9,718 nt of DNA from an uncultured bacterium (GCA_905215395.1 CAJMQA010000119.1:1-9718); one strand, 5' to 3'. Positions 1-8,175 are shown, numbered from the stretch's first letter. The notes: a model not told the origin generated them from the sequence alone. Numbers and translations are program-made.

Positions 1-2733
1 GACTATGCCGGGACCATTATGCAAGACGGTGTGGGGAATATTATGCCGGAAGACATAGAATCCATCAGTATTCTGAAAGATGCCTCTGCCGCAGCCATCT
101 ATGGAGCACGGGCAGCCAACGGCGTGATCGTCATCACGACCAAAAAAGGATTCCGTTCCAAAACCCAGATTTCTTACAGCGGTACCTTCAATGTCGGTAT
201 CGCCCCCCGTAACCGCCTCGATTTTATGAATAGCCGGGAAAAATTAGAATATGAACATTCGATTGTGGAAAATTTCGGACTCGACAAAGCCCAGTACGCA
301 GGCCGGGGCGGTTATCTCTACAAACAAAATGCCCAAGGGTTTATCACCTCTGCTGATTATGCCAGACAACTACAGCAACTCGAACACACCAATACAGACT
401 GGTTCGACGTATTGTTCCGCACAGCACAGTCACAATCACATAGTATCAGCCTGCGCGGGGGAAGTGAAGAGTTGAGTTATTATACCTCTATCAATTACCA
501 GCAGCAAAATGGTATATTGCGCCAAAATCAGTATCAAAATGCCGGAGCACTGGTAAAACTCGAATACCGTCCCCTCGAAAAGCTTATCTTTGCCCTCAAC
601 ATTTCGGCCAATAGCCGGAAAAACGAAGACCACGCCTCTGCAATCAATCCGTTTAAATACGCTGTCTTTGCCAATCCTTACGAAAAACCATACAACAACG
701 ACGGGAGCTATGCGCCCGACCTGAGCTATCTGCCGAACAACTATAGTACACAAACAACTTCCGGATATCAATACGACCAGTTCAATATCCTGCAGGAAAT
801 AAAAGAAAACCGGTCTGTACAAACCGGACTGGATGCAGAACTGACCTTCAATATCCAGTACGAAGTGTTTCCGGGCTTAAACCTGCAATCGATCATCCGG
901 AAAGGGCTAAGCTACAACACAGATCTCAAAAGTGTAAATGCCGGAACCTACAGCTCATGGGCCAATGAAAAGCTGGCCCGGGATGTCTTTAAAAACGGCC
1001 CTCTCCCCAACGAATACAACAACGGTGAACTAAGCGAAGGTTCGGGCCGGAACCTTTACTGGTCCATCCGGAACCAGATCGACTATTCCCATACTCTCAA
1101 AGAAAAACACCTGTTCAGCATCATGCTGGCCAATGAAGTGATGTCGAAAAAATTCAATAATTTCGGGTACACCTCCCCCATCTATTACGACGATTACCGC
1201 ATTACCGGAGTTCCCTCATTCGATGTCCCGGTTGAATACAACGATTTGAAGAACCATCTGGGCAATTTATTCAATACCTCCGACGGGCAGGACCGTTCGG
1301 TATCCTTTCTGGGCACCCTCCGTTACAGTTTCGAGGACCGTTACGTATTCAATTTCACTTACCGGGCCGACGGTGCCGACATGATCGGCAAGGCCAATCG
1401 TTTTGCCCCCCTATGGTCAGCAGGGGTACGTTATAACCTCCACAAGGAAAAATTTTTTAAATCCCGTTTTATCAATGAACTTTCAGTCCGGGGTTCTTTC
1501 GGTTATACCGGCAATATCGACCGCTCGGCCTACCCGTTTTCCATGATGGGAGTCGGCAACAACCTCTATATGGGAAACCGCTACGTCAAAACCCTGGATT
1601 TTCCCAATCCCGATATCCGGTGGGAGAAAAAACGGGATCAGAACCTGGGGATCGACCTCACCCTGTTCAATAACCGTATCAACTTCACCGCCGATTATTA
1701 TTTCAACCGGACAACTGATGTGCTGGAGGATCTGGAAGTTCCCGCCTCTACAGGACGTACCACAGTAAGAGCCAATGGAGGTATCGTCGAAAATACGGGA
1801 CTGGAATTTTATCTGAATGTAAAGTGGCTCAACACCCCGGATTTCACATTCAGCACCTCGGTCAACCTCTCCCGCAATAAAAACGTGATCAAAAAATCGC
1901 GCTACGCCTACTCTTCCTATCAGGAAATCATCAAGACAGAACGTTCCAAAGGAGGAGTGCTGAATATCATCGGAGCAGAGACAGGCAGTATCTATGGCTG
2001 GAAATCGGCAGGCGTCAATCCGGTTACCGGAAATCCCCGTTACTATATGACAGAAGCAGGCAAGGCAGGTTTCGCCACTCTGCTGGACAGCTGGGAAAAT
2101 TTACCCGAACAGCAGAAAAATCTGTACAAGGATATGATCACTTCATTCGACCAAATCCCCGATGTGGCGGATTTTTTCCGGGACCAATGGATTCAACCCG
2201 ACTGTATGCTTCCCTCCATGCAATACCTGGGACGTACCAATCCCAAATATGTCGGTGGTTTCAGTACCTATATGAGATACAAGGGCATTGAATTCTCTAC
2301 CAGCTGGACCTTTAAAACAGGGCATCTGATTCCCAATTTCAACGATTATCAGAATGCACCCCATAGCGGAAGTGATCTGGGAGCCTCCTCTACCAACCGG
2401 GAAAAGCGCTATCTTTATTATTGGAAAGCACAAGGAGATGTGACCGACATTCCGCGTTTCGTCAGTTCACCCAATAACGACTACTGGGCAAGCCTCGTCA
2501 CCTCCGACAAATATTCCAGCGGAAACTACCTGCGCATGACCAATCTGTCGCTCAGTTACCGCTTCCCTTCGAACCTTATCAAAGCCCTGAAAATAAAAAA
2601 CATGCAAATCGGTTTCAACGCTCGCAACCTGCTGACTTTTACAAAATACCGCGGACTTGATGTAGGTTCGGAAGGCGCTTTTACCTATCCCGTGTCCCGG
2701 GAATTCAACTTTAAACTGACCATCGGAATTTAA
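1..2733 (+). CDS. SusC/RagA-family TonB-linked outer-membrane transporter, 5'-truncated by the window edge
   Basis: The reading frame is open from base 1, so the gene starts upstream and the ATG at 19 is only an internal methionine. About 910 residues are visible. They begin inside the plug domain and carry the SusC plug signature (key words LKDASAAAIYGARAANG, then VIVITTKKG) at about bases 73-159. The rest is a TonB-dependent beta-barrel of alternating aromatic and polar strands, including the usual PNPDIRWEK...N.GID and YYFNRTTD motifs, and ends in a final strand (FNFKLTIGI). Compared with typical SusC lengths, the signal peptide, the CarboxypepD_reg-like domain and the start of the plug are missing. 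The family imports bulky nutrients (glycans or oligopeptides) across the outer membrane with TonB energy, as a complex with a SusD lipoprotein. The SusD gene follows after 12 bases. The substrate cannot be read from the sequence; the neighbours suggest peptides. Confidence 0.97.
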   Translation, partial: DYAGTIMQDGVGNIMPEDIESISILKDASAAAIYGARAANGVIVITTKKGFRSKTQISYSGTFNVGIAPRNRLDFMNSREKLEYEHSIVENFGLDKAQYAGRGGYLYKQNAQGFITSADYARQLQQLEHTNTDWFDVLFRTAQSQSHSISLRGGSEELSYYTSINYQQQNGILRQNQYQNAGALVKLEYRPLEKLIFALNISANSRKNEDHASAINPFKYAVFANPYEKPYNNDGSYAPDLSYLPNNYSTQTTSGYQYDQFNILQEIKENRSVQTGLDAELTFNIQYEVFPGLNLQSIIRKGLSYNTDLKSVNAGTYSSWANEKLARDVFKNGPLPNEYNNGELSEGSGRNLYWSIRNQIDYSHTLKEKHLFSIMLANEVMSKKFNNFGYTSPIYYDDYRITGVPSFDVPVEYNDLKNHLGNLFNTSDGQDRSVSFLGTLRYSFEDRYVFNFTYRADGADMIGKANRFAPLWSAGVRYNLHKEKFFKSRFINELSVRGSFGYTGNIDRSAYPFSMMGVGNNLYMGNRYVKTLDFPNPDIRWEKKRDQNLGIDLTLFNNRINFTADYYFNRTTDVLEDLEVPASTGRTTVRANGGIVENTGLEFYLNVKWLNTPDFTFSTSVNLSRNKNVIKKSRYAYSSYQEIIKTERSKGGVLNIIGAETGSIYGWKSAGVNPVTGNPRYYMTEAGKAGFATLLDSWENLPEQQKNLYKDMITSFDQIPDVADFFRDQWIQPDCMLPSMQYLGRTNPKYVGGFSTYMRYKGIEFSTSWTFKTGHLIPNFNDYQNAPHSGSDLGASSTNREKRYLYYWKAQGDVTDIPRFVSSPNNDYWASLVTSDKYSSGNYLRMTNLSLSYRFPSNLIKALKIKNMQIGFNARNLLTFTKYRGLDVGSEGAFTYPVSREFNFKLTIGI

Positions 2734-2745
2734 AAATATTCAATT

Positions 2746-4260
2746 ATGAACAGAATAAAACTATTCACCGCTTGTCTGACAGGACTCCTTCTGTTTACCT
2801 CCTGCCAAAAATTCCTGGAATTACATCCCCGGGACAAAAAGGTGGTAAGCACAATAGAAGACTACCGCGACATCATGGCCAGTTATATGAGCCTGTTGAA
2901 AGTACCCAACCGGAGCCAGGATCCGGTATTCGGCATCTATTTTAATTATCCGTATTTCGATATGACAAAGTACCTGGGAATTTACACCGGGGAGACCATT
3001 CTGAATAAAAGATCACCCTTTTATTACGATCAGGCCAAAAGCGCCTATACCAGCGACGGAATGAAACTGATGACCTGGATGGACACAGAACCCTATTGCT
3101 GGAACCAGTATTATCAGTTTCTGGGATCACTGAACCTCGTCATTTCAGGCATACGGACAGCGACAGGTAAGGATGAAGACCTGAGAAATTACGTACTGGG
3201 CGAAGCCCTGGTATGGAGGGCTTTCGGATATTTCAAATTACTACAGTATTTTTCACCTTATAAAAACAAGGAATGGGGAATACCCGTATTCCTGCAATCT
3301 GCCGCAGACCTCAGTTCAGCCATGCCTCCCCGGAATACACAACCCGAAGTATTCGCTCAGATTCTGGGCGATTGTCAGGAGGCCGCCGAACTGATGAAGA
3401 AGACCCCCTCCAACGATTGGAATTGCGCCTGGCGGGAAGACTTTATCCATGCCATGCTGGCCGGCATTTATAGCTGGAAAGCTATGTCGGGAGCCGCAGA
3501 GGACAGCGATTGGGAAAATGCCGAGAAAAATGCCACGGCAGCTATGAAAGGAAGGTCGCTGACCAACTCTCCGGCAATCCTGAAACAGATGTTCGACTGC
3601 CGGGATGTAACTCCCTCTACCCAAATGATAAATGACGAATTTTATTTCCGGATACTGGACGGAAGCAACGGACAGATTTTTGATTTTATCACAGCCTACT
3701 ACGAAGGCGACCTGATAGAAAAAGGGGTCAGTTTGACCTATTACAAAATGTTTAAAGATAACGATATCCGTAAAAGTGTCTATTTTACTCCCGACGGCAC
3801 CCAAAGCGATAAATACAACCTGCTGGGACTGGGACCCAGTATTACAACTCCGATTAGTTTCATGAAAGGAGGTTGCCTGATGTTATTCCGGTTGGCCGAA
3901 ATGTATCTGATCAAGGCCGAAGCCCTGGTCCGTCAGGGTAAAGCCGGAGAAGCCCGTGCTGTATTACAGGAATTCAAAACTGCCCGGTATACAGGTGGTA
4001 ATCCCAGCCTGCCCGGCGATCCGGACCAACTGTTACAGGAAATACTGGACGAGCGGACACGTGAATTTTATATCGAAAATGATTTCCGCTGGCTGGATAT
4101 GAAACGTCTGGGAATCAAGCTGGAACGCCAGATCAACGGAGAAAAATTTATTCTCGCACCGGACGACTTCCGCTACAGTTTCCCGACTCCGGCCAAAGAA
4201 ATCGAACAGAACAAAAACATTCACCAAACTCCGGGATGGGAAAATGTCATACTGGATTAA
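2746..4260 (+). CDS. SusD/RagB-family surface lipoprotein, partner of the upstream SusC
   Basis: This 504-residue protein has a lipoprotein signal peptide with lipobox FTSC (lipid-anchored Cys20) followed by the SusD-typical start QKFLEL.PRDK. The N-terminal helical domain includes a stretch near residues 150-185 (GEALVWRAFGYFKLLQYFSP, then a GIPVF motif), which is a SusD hallmark. The C-terminal SusD domain contains the TPR-like helix LIKAEALVRQGKAGEAR and the motif ER.REFYIENDFRWLDMKRLG near residues 434-456. It ends with the usual Q.PGWEN tail. SusD proteins act as a surface lid on the SusC barrel and capture substrate. The ATG is 12 bases after the SusC stop, in an AT-rich leader without a Shine-Dalgarno sequence, as is normal in Bacteroidota. 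Length and motifs look intact. The ligand is unknown. Confidence 0.97.
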   Translation: MNRIKLFTACLTGLLLFTSCQKFLELHPRDKKVVSTIEDYRDIMASYMSLLKVPNRSQDPVFGIYFNYPYFDMTKYLGIYTGETILNKRSPFYYDQAKSAYTSDGMKLMTWMDTEPYCWNQYYQFLGSLNLVISGIRTATGKDEDLRNYVLGEALVWRAFGYFKLLQYFSPYKNKEWGIPVFLQSAADLSSAMPPRNTQPEVFAQILGDCQEAAELMKKTPSNDWNCAWREDFIHAMLAGIYSWKAMSGAAEDSDWENAEKNATAAMKGRSLTNSPAILKQMFDCRDVTPSTQMINDEFYFRILDGSNGQIFDFITAYYEGDLIEKGVSLTYYKMFKDNDIRKSVYFTPDGTQSDKYNLLGLGPSITTPISFMKGGCLMLFRLAEMYLIKAEALVRQGKAGEARAVLQEFKTARYTGGNPSLPGDPDQLLQEILDERTREFYIENDFRWLDMKRLGIKLERQINGEKFILAPDDFRYSFPTPAKEIEQNKNIHQTPGWENVILD

Positions 4261-4272
4261 AACACCCCTACA

Positions 4273-5583
4273 ATGAAATATAAACTGATATACATGGCAC
4301 TCACTCTGGGATTACAGTCATTGCTGAGCTGTACCCCGGAAAAATATACTTATACCAATAACGAAGACGTGGATGTCCGGTCGGTCGACAGTGTCGTACT
4401 GCTCCCCAACCATCAGAAACTGATCGCCGACGGACATGCACAACTCGACCTGCGTCCGGTGATGTATAACAAACAGGGTTATCAAATCCCGGATTCCCGG
4501 GTCAAAGAAGAATGGCTGGAGTATACCCCTTCAGAGGGAGTAACTCTGACACGCCATTTTTCAACCTCCGATCCCTCCCTTATTGGAAAAATAATTACCA
4601 CACAGGTGAAAATCAAAGGCACAAACGTAGAATCCCAGGCGGCTTCTTTTGAAATTGTGGCCCCTCCCGATAAAAAATACACCTCAGAGATCACCATACC
4701 TGTGATTTTCCATATCATACAAACCAATGAAGATATACAATCTTATGGAGGAGCATACGAAAGCAGCAAAATAGAGCAGCAACTTGAAAAAATCAATAAT
4801 CTGTTTGCCGGGACAGCCTCAGTAAACCCCGTGGGTGTGAACACTCACATCCGTTTTCAAATGGCCCAATACGACCCCTACGGACAAAAAATGCTTACTC
4901 CCGGGATCAACCGGCTCACCATACCCGATCTGGACAACGACATTATCGCGAACCATTTCTCCGATTTCCTCACGACACATCACCTGGTATGGCCGGCAGA
5001 AAAATACATGAACATCTGGCTGATCTCCGACCGGAAAAATCTGGTCAACGATTTTGCAAACGGGATCAGTACCGACTGCATCCCCCGGTATATCCTGCCG
5101 GACACACCGGCAGAGAATCGCCCCGGGGGAATCGGGTGGCAGGAATGGACGGCGGGCACTCCTTTCGCACCGAACGAATCGGGGGTGATTTACAAACTCC
5201 AGGAACTGGATGCTATCGGCAGATCATTCACCGAGGGTTTATCACCAACTCCCGGTACCAATGAACTGGCATTTTACATCGGTTATTATTTCGGACTGTT
5301 CCCCACCTGTACTTACTACCTCAGTATGGCTCCTCCTGTCGGTACCGATTACTGCGACGACACCATCGACTATCTTGGTTCCAACTGGGGCTTTAGCGGT
5401 GTCAACAACACCTGGAATAAAACCGCCACCGGCTGTTACTTCCGTTCCGAAAATATCATGGACGACCCGACAGGCTTGCACGTGTCTGTTTCCAAAAATC
5501 AGTGCGAACGTATCCGCTGGGTATTGGAACATTGTCCGGAACGGGCAGCATGGAAAAGTAATTTTGCGTTTACAGGAGAATAA
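4273..5583 (+). CDS. Pappalysin-like (M43/metzincin) surface lipoprotein with a degenerate, probably inactive zinc site
   Basis: This 436-residue lipoprotein has lipobox LLSC (Cys20). Residues about 40-133 look like a small Ig-like beta domain (inference). From about residue 140 the protein follows the layout of the zinc-dependent metalloproteinase lipoproteins of Bacteroides. It opens with IPVIFHIIQ (residues 142-150) and continues with KYMNIWLISD (244-253). Later come DYCDDT (359-364), the Met-turn-like ENIMDD (393-398) and the tail NQCERIRWVLEHCPERAAW (409-427). Where active relatives have HExxHxxGxxH, this protein reads FYIGYYFGLFP (334-344). All three His ligands and the catalytic Glu are therefore replaced (Phe334, Tyr335, Tyr338, Pro344), while the glycine (341) stays. 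Six cysteines follow the anchor Cys (269, 346, 361, 388, 411, 421) and could form disulfides. It sits 12 bases after the SusD gene. It is probably a non-catalytic binding protein at the cell surface. Family membership is recalled from motifs, not searched. Confidence 0.82.
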   Translation: MKYKLIYMALTLGLQSLLSCTPEKYTYTNNEDVDVRSVDSVVLLPNHQKLIADGHAQLDLRPVMYNKQGYQIPDSRVKEEWLEYTPSEGVTLTRHFSTSDPSLIGKIITTQVKIKGTNVESQAASFEIVAPPDKKYTSEITIPVIFHIIQTNEDIQSYGGAYESSKIEQQLEKINNLFAGTASVNPVGVNTHIRFQMAQYDPYGQKMLTPGINRLTIPDLDNDIIANHFSDFLTTHHLVWPAEKYMNIWLISDRKNLVNDFANGISTDCIPRYILPDTPAENRPGGIGWQEWTAGTPFAPNESGVIYKLQELDAIGRSFTEGLSPTPGTNELAFYIGYYFGLFPTCTYYLSMAPPVGTDYCDDTIDYLGSNWGFSGVNNTWNKTATGCYFRSENIMDDPTGLHVSVSKNQCERIRWVLEHCPERAAWKSNFAFTGE

Positions 5584-5596
5584 AACAACGAAAAAT

Positions 5597-6742
5597 ATGA
5601 AAACATGGAAAATCATTTTTCTGATTTGCTTCATCCCGGGATACGGAACCGCCCAGACCAGCCCCAACGGATTCTATCAGGAAATACCTTATGAAACATT
5701 GAACCATAAAATCTTCATCCGGGCCGAAGTGGAAGGAATAAAAGGAAAATACCTGTTCGATACAGGCGCCCCGGTATGTCTTACTTACTCCAGGATGCAA
5801 AAAGGTCCCGAAAAAGAAGCCATCCTGCAACGGGTAAAGGATGCCCACAACAATGAAACGACATTCCGGCAGATCACATTGCAATCCATCCAGTTAGGAA
5901 ATATCAGTTATAAGGATATACCGGCATTGGTTTTCGATGAAGGAAATCCTCTAGAATATTATGGTATCGACGGCATCATCGGCAGTTCTCTTTTTCCGGA
6001 TGCTGTAATCCGCATCGATCCCCGCCGGAAAGTACTGGTAATCGCTTCCGATACCGCCCGGATGGAACTGGATTCCCGTTATGCAACGGATATGGAAAGG
6101 GACGAACAGAATATCCCCTATATCATGATCGGCCTGAGCAAAGAATTGAGGGAGCAGGTCATGTTTGATACAGGCACCTCTTCATTTTACGAAATGAACG
6201 AACCCATTTACCATAAAGTGGCTGAGTCCCCGGGCATAGTCACACTAAGTAAAGGGAACGGAGTTTTGGACATGGGAATCGGTGGCATGGAAAAAAGGTC
6301 GGATAAATACCGGATACGGCTTGATAGCATGACTCTGGGAACCGGGTTATTCACCAATGTCATCACTGTAACCATGAATGCTTTCAGTTCCCGCATCGGA
6401 ACCGGATTACTGAAGTACGGCAGCGTCACCCTGGATTTTCCCGGAAACAAATTCTACTTTGTCCCCAACGATACGGTTCCGGTGGATATGGGCTACAAAA
6501 ACTGGAATGTGGAGGTCATTGCTTCCGGCGACAGCCTGATGGCAGGATTTATATGGCAAAGTATGGCCGGACAGTTGCAGGGGGGAGAAAAAGTCGTAGC
6601 CATCAACGGCAAACGGTACGACAAAGTGGATCCCACCAAAGCCCTGACCACTTCCCTGCTCCGGATTGAAGGAGAAGAAGCCGTCATCACCGTTATCGAT
6701 AAAAATGGACGGGAAAAAACTTTAACTATCCGGAAAGAATAA
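5597..6742 (+). CDS. Secreted two-lobed aspartic protease with C-terminal PDZ domain
   Basis: This 381-residue protein has a signal peptide probably cut at GTA|Q (19/20), which predicts a periplasmic enzyme. The first lobe carries catalytic DTGA (Asp55), with the supporting DGIIGSSLF motif at 125-133 followed by an IRIDP strand. The second lobe carries DTGTS (Asp191) with the matching motif GTGLLKYGSVTLDFP from residue 268. Two complete half-sites in one chain imply an active pepsin-like bilobal fold of the retropepsin-like (Asp_protease_2) type. Residues from about 300 to the end look like a PDZ domain (GFIWQS...LQGGEKVVAINGKRYDKV, then VITVIDKNGREKTLTI), which in secreted proteases binds peptide ends or gates activity. 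The start at 5597 is preferred because it opens the signal peptide and lies 13 bases after the previous stop. The in-frame ATG at 5210 would overlap the upstream gene by more than 370 bases. The operon context suggests cleavage of imported peptides. Confidence 0.92.
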   Translation: MKTWKIIFLICFIPGYGTAQTSPNGFYQEIPYETLNHKIFIRAEVEGIKGKYLFDTGAPVCLTYSRMQKGPEKEAILQRVKDAHNNETTFRQITLQSIQLGNISYKDIPALVFDEGNPLEYYGIDGIIGSSLFPDAVIRIDPRRKVLVIASDTARMELDSRYATDMERDEQNIPYIMIGLSKELREQVMFDTGTSSFYEMNEPIYHKVAESPGIVTLSKGNGVLDMGIGGMEKRSDKYRIRLDSMTLGTGLFTNVITVTMNAFSSRIGTGLLKYGSVTLDFPGNKFYFVPNDTVPVDMGYKNWNVEVIASGDSLMAGFIWQSMAGQLQGGEKVVAINGKRYDKVDPTKALTTSLLRIEGEEAVITVIDKNGREKTLTIRKE

Positions 6743-6752
6743 AAATAACCCT

Positions 6753-8120
6753 ATGAAAAAATATTTACTATTGATTGGCATATCCTTATTCCTGGGAAAT
6801 AAATCAAAGGCCCAGGGTATCATCTTTGAATCCGGAAGCTTTACGGAAGCCCTGGTAAAAGCCAGGACTGAAAATAAGCTGCTGTTTGTGGATGTATATA
6901 CATCCTGGTGTGGTCCCTGCAAACGCATGTCACAGGAAACATTTACCCAGACTAAACTCGGGAATTACTTTAACCGGAATTTTATTAACTATAAACAGGA
7001 CGGAGAAAAAAATGACGGTCCGGAACTGATGAAAAAGTTTGATATCACCACAGTCCCCACTTTCCTTTTCCTGGACGGGGATGGGAAACTGGTCCTGAAA
7101 CTGCATGGTTTTCATGATGCAAAGGACTTTCTGAATATTGCCTCCAACATTGATTTTTTTAAAAAATACGGAGGAAGTACCCAGGTGGAAATGTATAAAA
7201 AAGGAAGCGGGACAGTAGAATTTTTCAAAGACTACTATGAGATTGCACCGGAAAAAGAAAAACCGGTACTATTGAATCGCTACCTTTCGGCAATGTCTGA
7301 CGATCAGTTGCTGAGTGAACAGAGTGCATCCCTGATCGGCAGCATCTCTGTCTATAATTACGATCTGTTCCTGCGCATTGCGAAAGGAATTGCAAAAGTC
7401 AAATCCTCTGCCTCTTTTGATTATCTGGCATTGTATATTTCTCCTTTTGAAAATATGATAGCCACTTATCTGGAAGAAAGTATAAACGAAGGCAGGCAGG
7501 AAAGGTTCCGGCAGCTGCTGGAAATAAAACACATCCTGGATCAGTCAAAACAAAAAAAAGACGATATACAGTACACCCTGATCACAGCTTCCCGCGAACT
7601 GCTGAATTTGTGGTATGATGCCCAAAACAGAGTCAACCCGGAAGGCTTTGCCGGAGCCCTGGAACAATATATGGACAAACTGGTCAGTACACATCCGATC
7701 GACAGCCTCAGGGAAGATTGCAGGGGAATAGCCTACCGGATCAATCATCCGGATACATCCTGGCTGGGAAAAATCATGCAGGATAAAATAGACTACCACT
7801 CCGCCCTGCTTCTGGCCTACCGGCCTATCGCCAATCTTATTGTCGACTGGACCGGTTATTACTGGCGGCTCTCCCCTTCCGACCGGAGAACCCGGGAGCG
7901 TTGTATTATCTGGTTGAAATATGCCTGCGAAGCCAATCCATACAACCCGGAAACCATTATCAGAGCTACTCCGTTACTGATACGGCTGAAACAGAAGAAG
8001 GCGGAGGTTGCTTACCTGGAAGAGATCATCTCTTCCTTACAATCCCTCAAACGCAAGGAGCCCGAAGCGATAAAAAAACTTCAGAATACTTTGGAAGATG
8101 TTAAAAACGATAAATTTTAA
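6753..8120 (+). CDS. Secreted thioredoxin-fold protein with long C-terminal extension
   Basis: This is a 455-residue protein. Residues 1-20 form a signal peptide ending KSKA|Q, so it should act in the periplasm. Residues about 25-130 are a thioredoxin domain with a canonical WCGPCK active site (Cys53, Cys56) and the cis-proline loop TTVPTFLFLDGDG (Pro102). It resembles the thioredoxin_7/DsbD-gamma type, in which a FTEALVKARTENKLLFVDVY segment precedes the active site. The remaining ~320 residues match no domain I recognise. They are rich in Leu, Glu, Lys and Tyr and look mostly alpha-helical, perhaps as helical repeats. Known secreted relatives reduce or rearrange disulfides, or pass electrons to substrate proteins. 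It lies 10 bases after the aspartic protease gene and is the last gene of the operon, with a hairpin just downstream. Its substrate may be imported cysteine-bonded peptides or the cysteine-rich lipoprotein of the same operon; this is inference. Confidence 0.92.
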   Translation: MKKYLLLIGISLFLGNKSKAQGIIFESGSFTEALVKARTENKLLFVDVYTSWCGPCKRMSQETFTQTKLGNYFNRNFINYKQDGEKNDGPELMKKFDITTVPTFLFLDGDGKLVLKLHGFHDAKDFLNIASNIDFFKKYGGSTQVEMYKKGSGTVEFFKDYYEIAPEKEKPVLLNRYLSAMSDDQLLSEQSASLIGSISVYNYDLFLRIAKGIAKVKSSASFDYLALYISPFENMIATYLEESINEGRQERFRQLLEIKHILDQSKQKKDDIQYTLITASRELLNLWYDAQNRVNPEGFAGALEQYMDKLVSTHPIDSLREDCRGIAYRINHPDTSWLGKIMQDKIDYHSALLLAYRPIANLIVDWTGYYWRLSPSDRRTRERCIIWLKYACEANPYNPETIIRATPLLIRLKQKKAEVAYLEEIISSLQSLKRKEPEAIKKLQNTLEDVKNDKF

Positions 8121-8143
8121 ATCCATTCCAAAAACAAACCTGA

Positions 8144-8175
8144 GTCTCCGGTTCGTAGTGAAATGAACCGGAGAC
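8144..8175. terminator. Hairpin between convergent genes, probable shared terminator
   Basis: The arm gtctccggttc (8144-8154) pairs perfectly with gaaccggagac (8165-8175), giving an 11-bp GC-rich stem with a 10-base loop. A G-U and a T-A pair could shorten the loop to 6 bases. It lies 24 bases past the + strand stop and about 30 bases past the - strand stop. Read on the - strand, the stem is followed within about 6 bases by a T-rich tract (tttgttttt), which fits an intrinsic terminator for the TlpA operon. On the + strand no T-run follows, so it may end the left operon less well, or only stabilise the mRNA end. The rest of the 84-base gap (8121-8204) shows nothing else recognisable. Confidence 0.75.

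Noticed and set aside
436..822. 128-codon open frame on the - strand inside the SusC gene
   Set aside because: It is opposite conserved barrel coding sequence, and its composition is that expected of a reverse frame.
3316..3804. 162-codon open frame on the - strand inside the SusD gene
   Set aside because: It lies wholly opposite a well-supported SusD frame, and its translation shows no recognisable motif; it is a shadow frame.
4975..4995. THHLVW near residues 235-240 of the pappalysin-like lipoprotein as an alternative zinc site
   Set aside because: It lacks the HExxH spacing and sits before the KYMNIWLISD segment, well ahead of where the active-site helix belongs. Two adjacent His residues alone are not evidence of a metal site.
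5272..5304. Loss of the HExxH motif through a sequencing error or local frameshift
   Set aside because: The frame is continuous with conserved motifs on both sides, and the replacements are in-frame substitutions, mostly of two bases per codon.
5210..5596. N-terminal extension of the aspartic protease frame to an ATG at 5210
   Set aside because: It would overlap the upstream lipoprotein gene by more than 370 bases and bury the clear signal peptide that starts at 5597.
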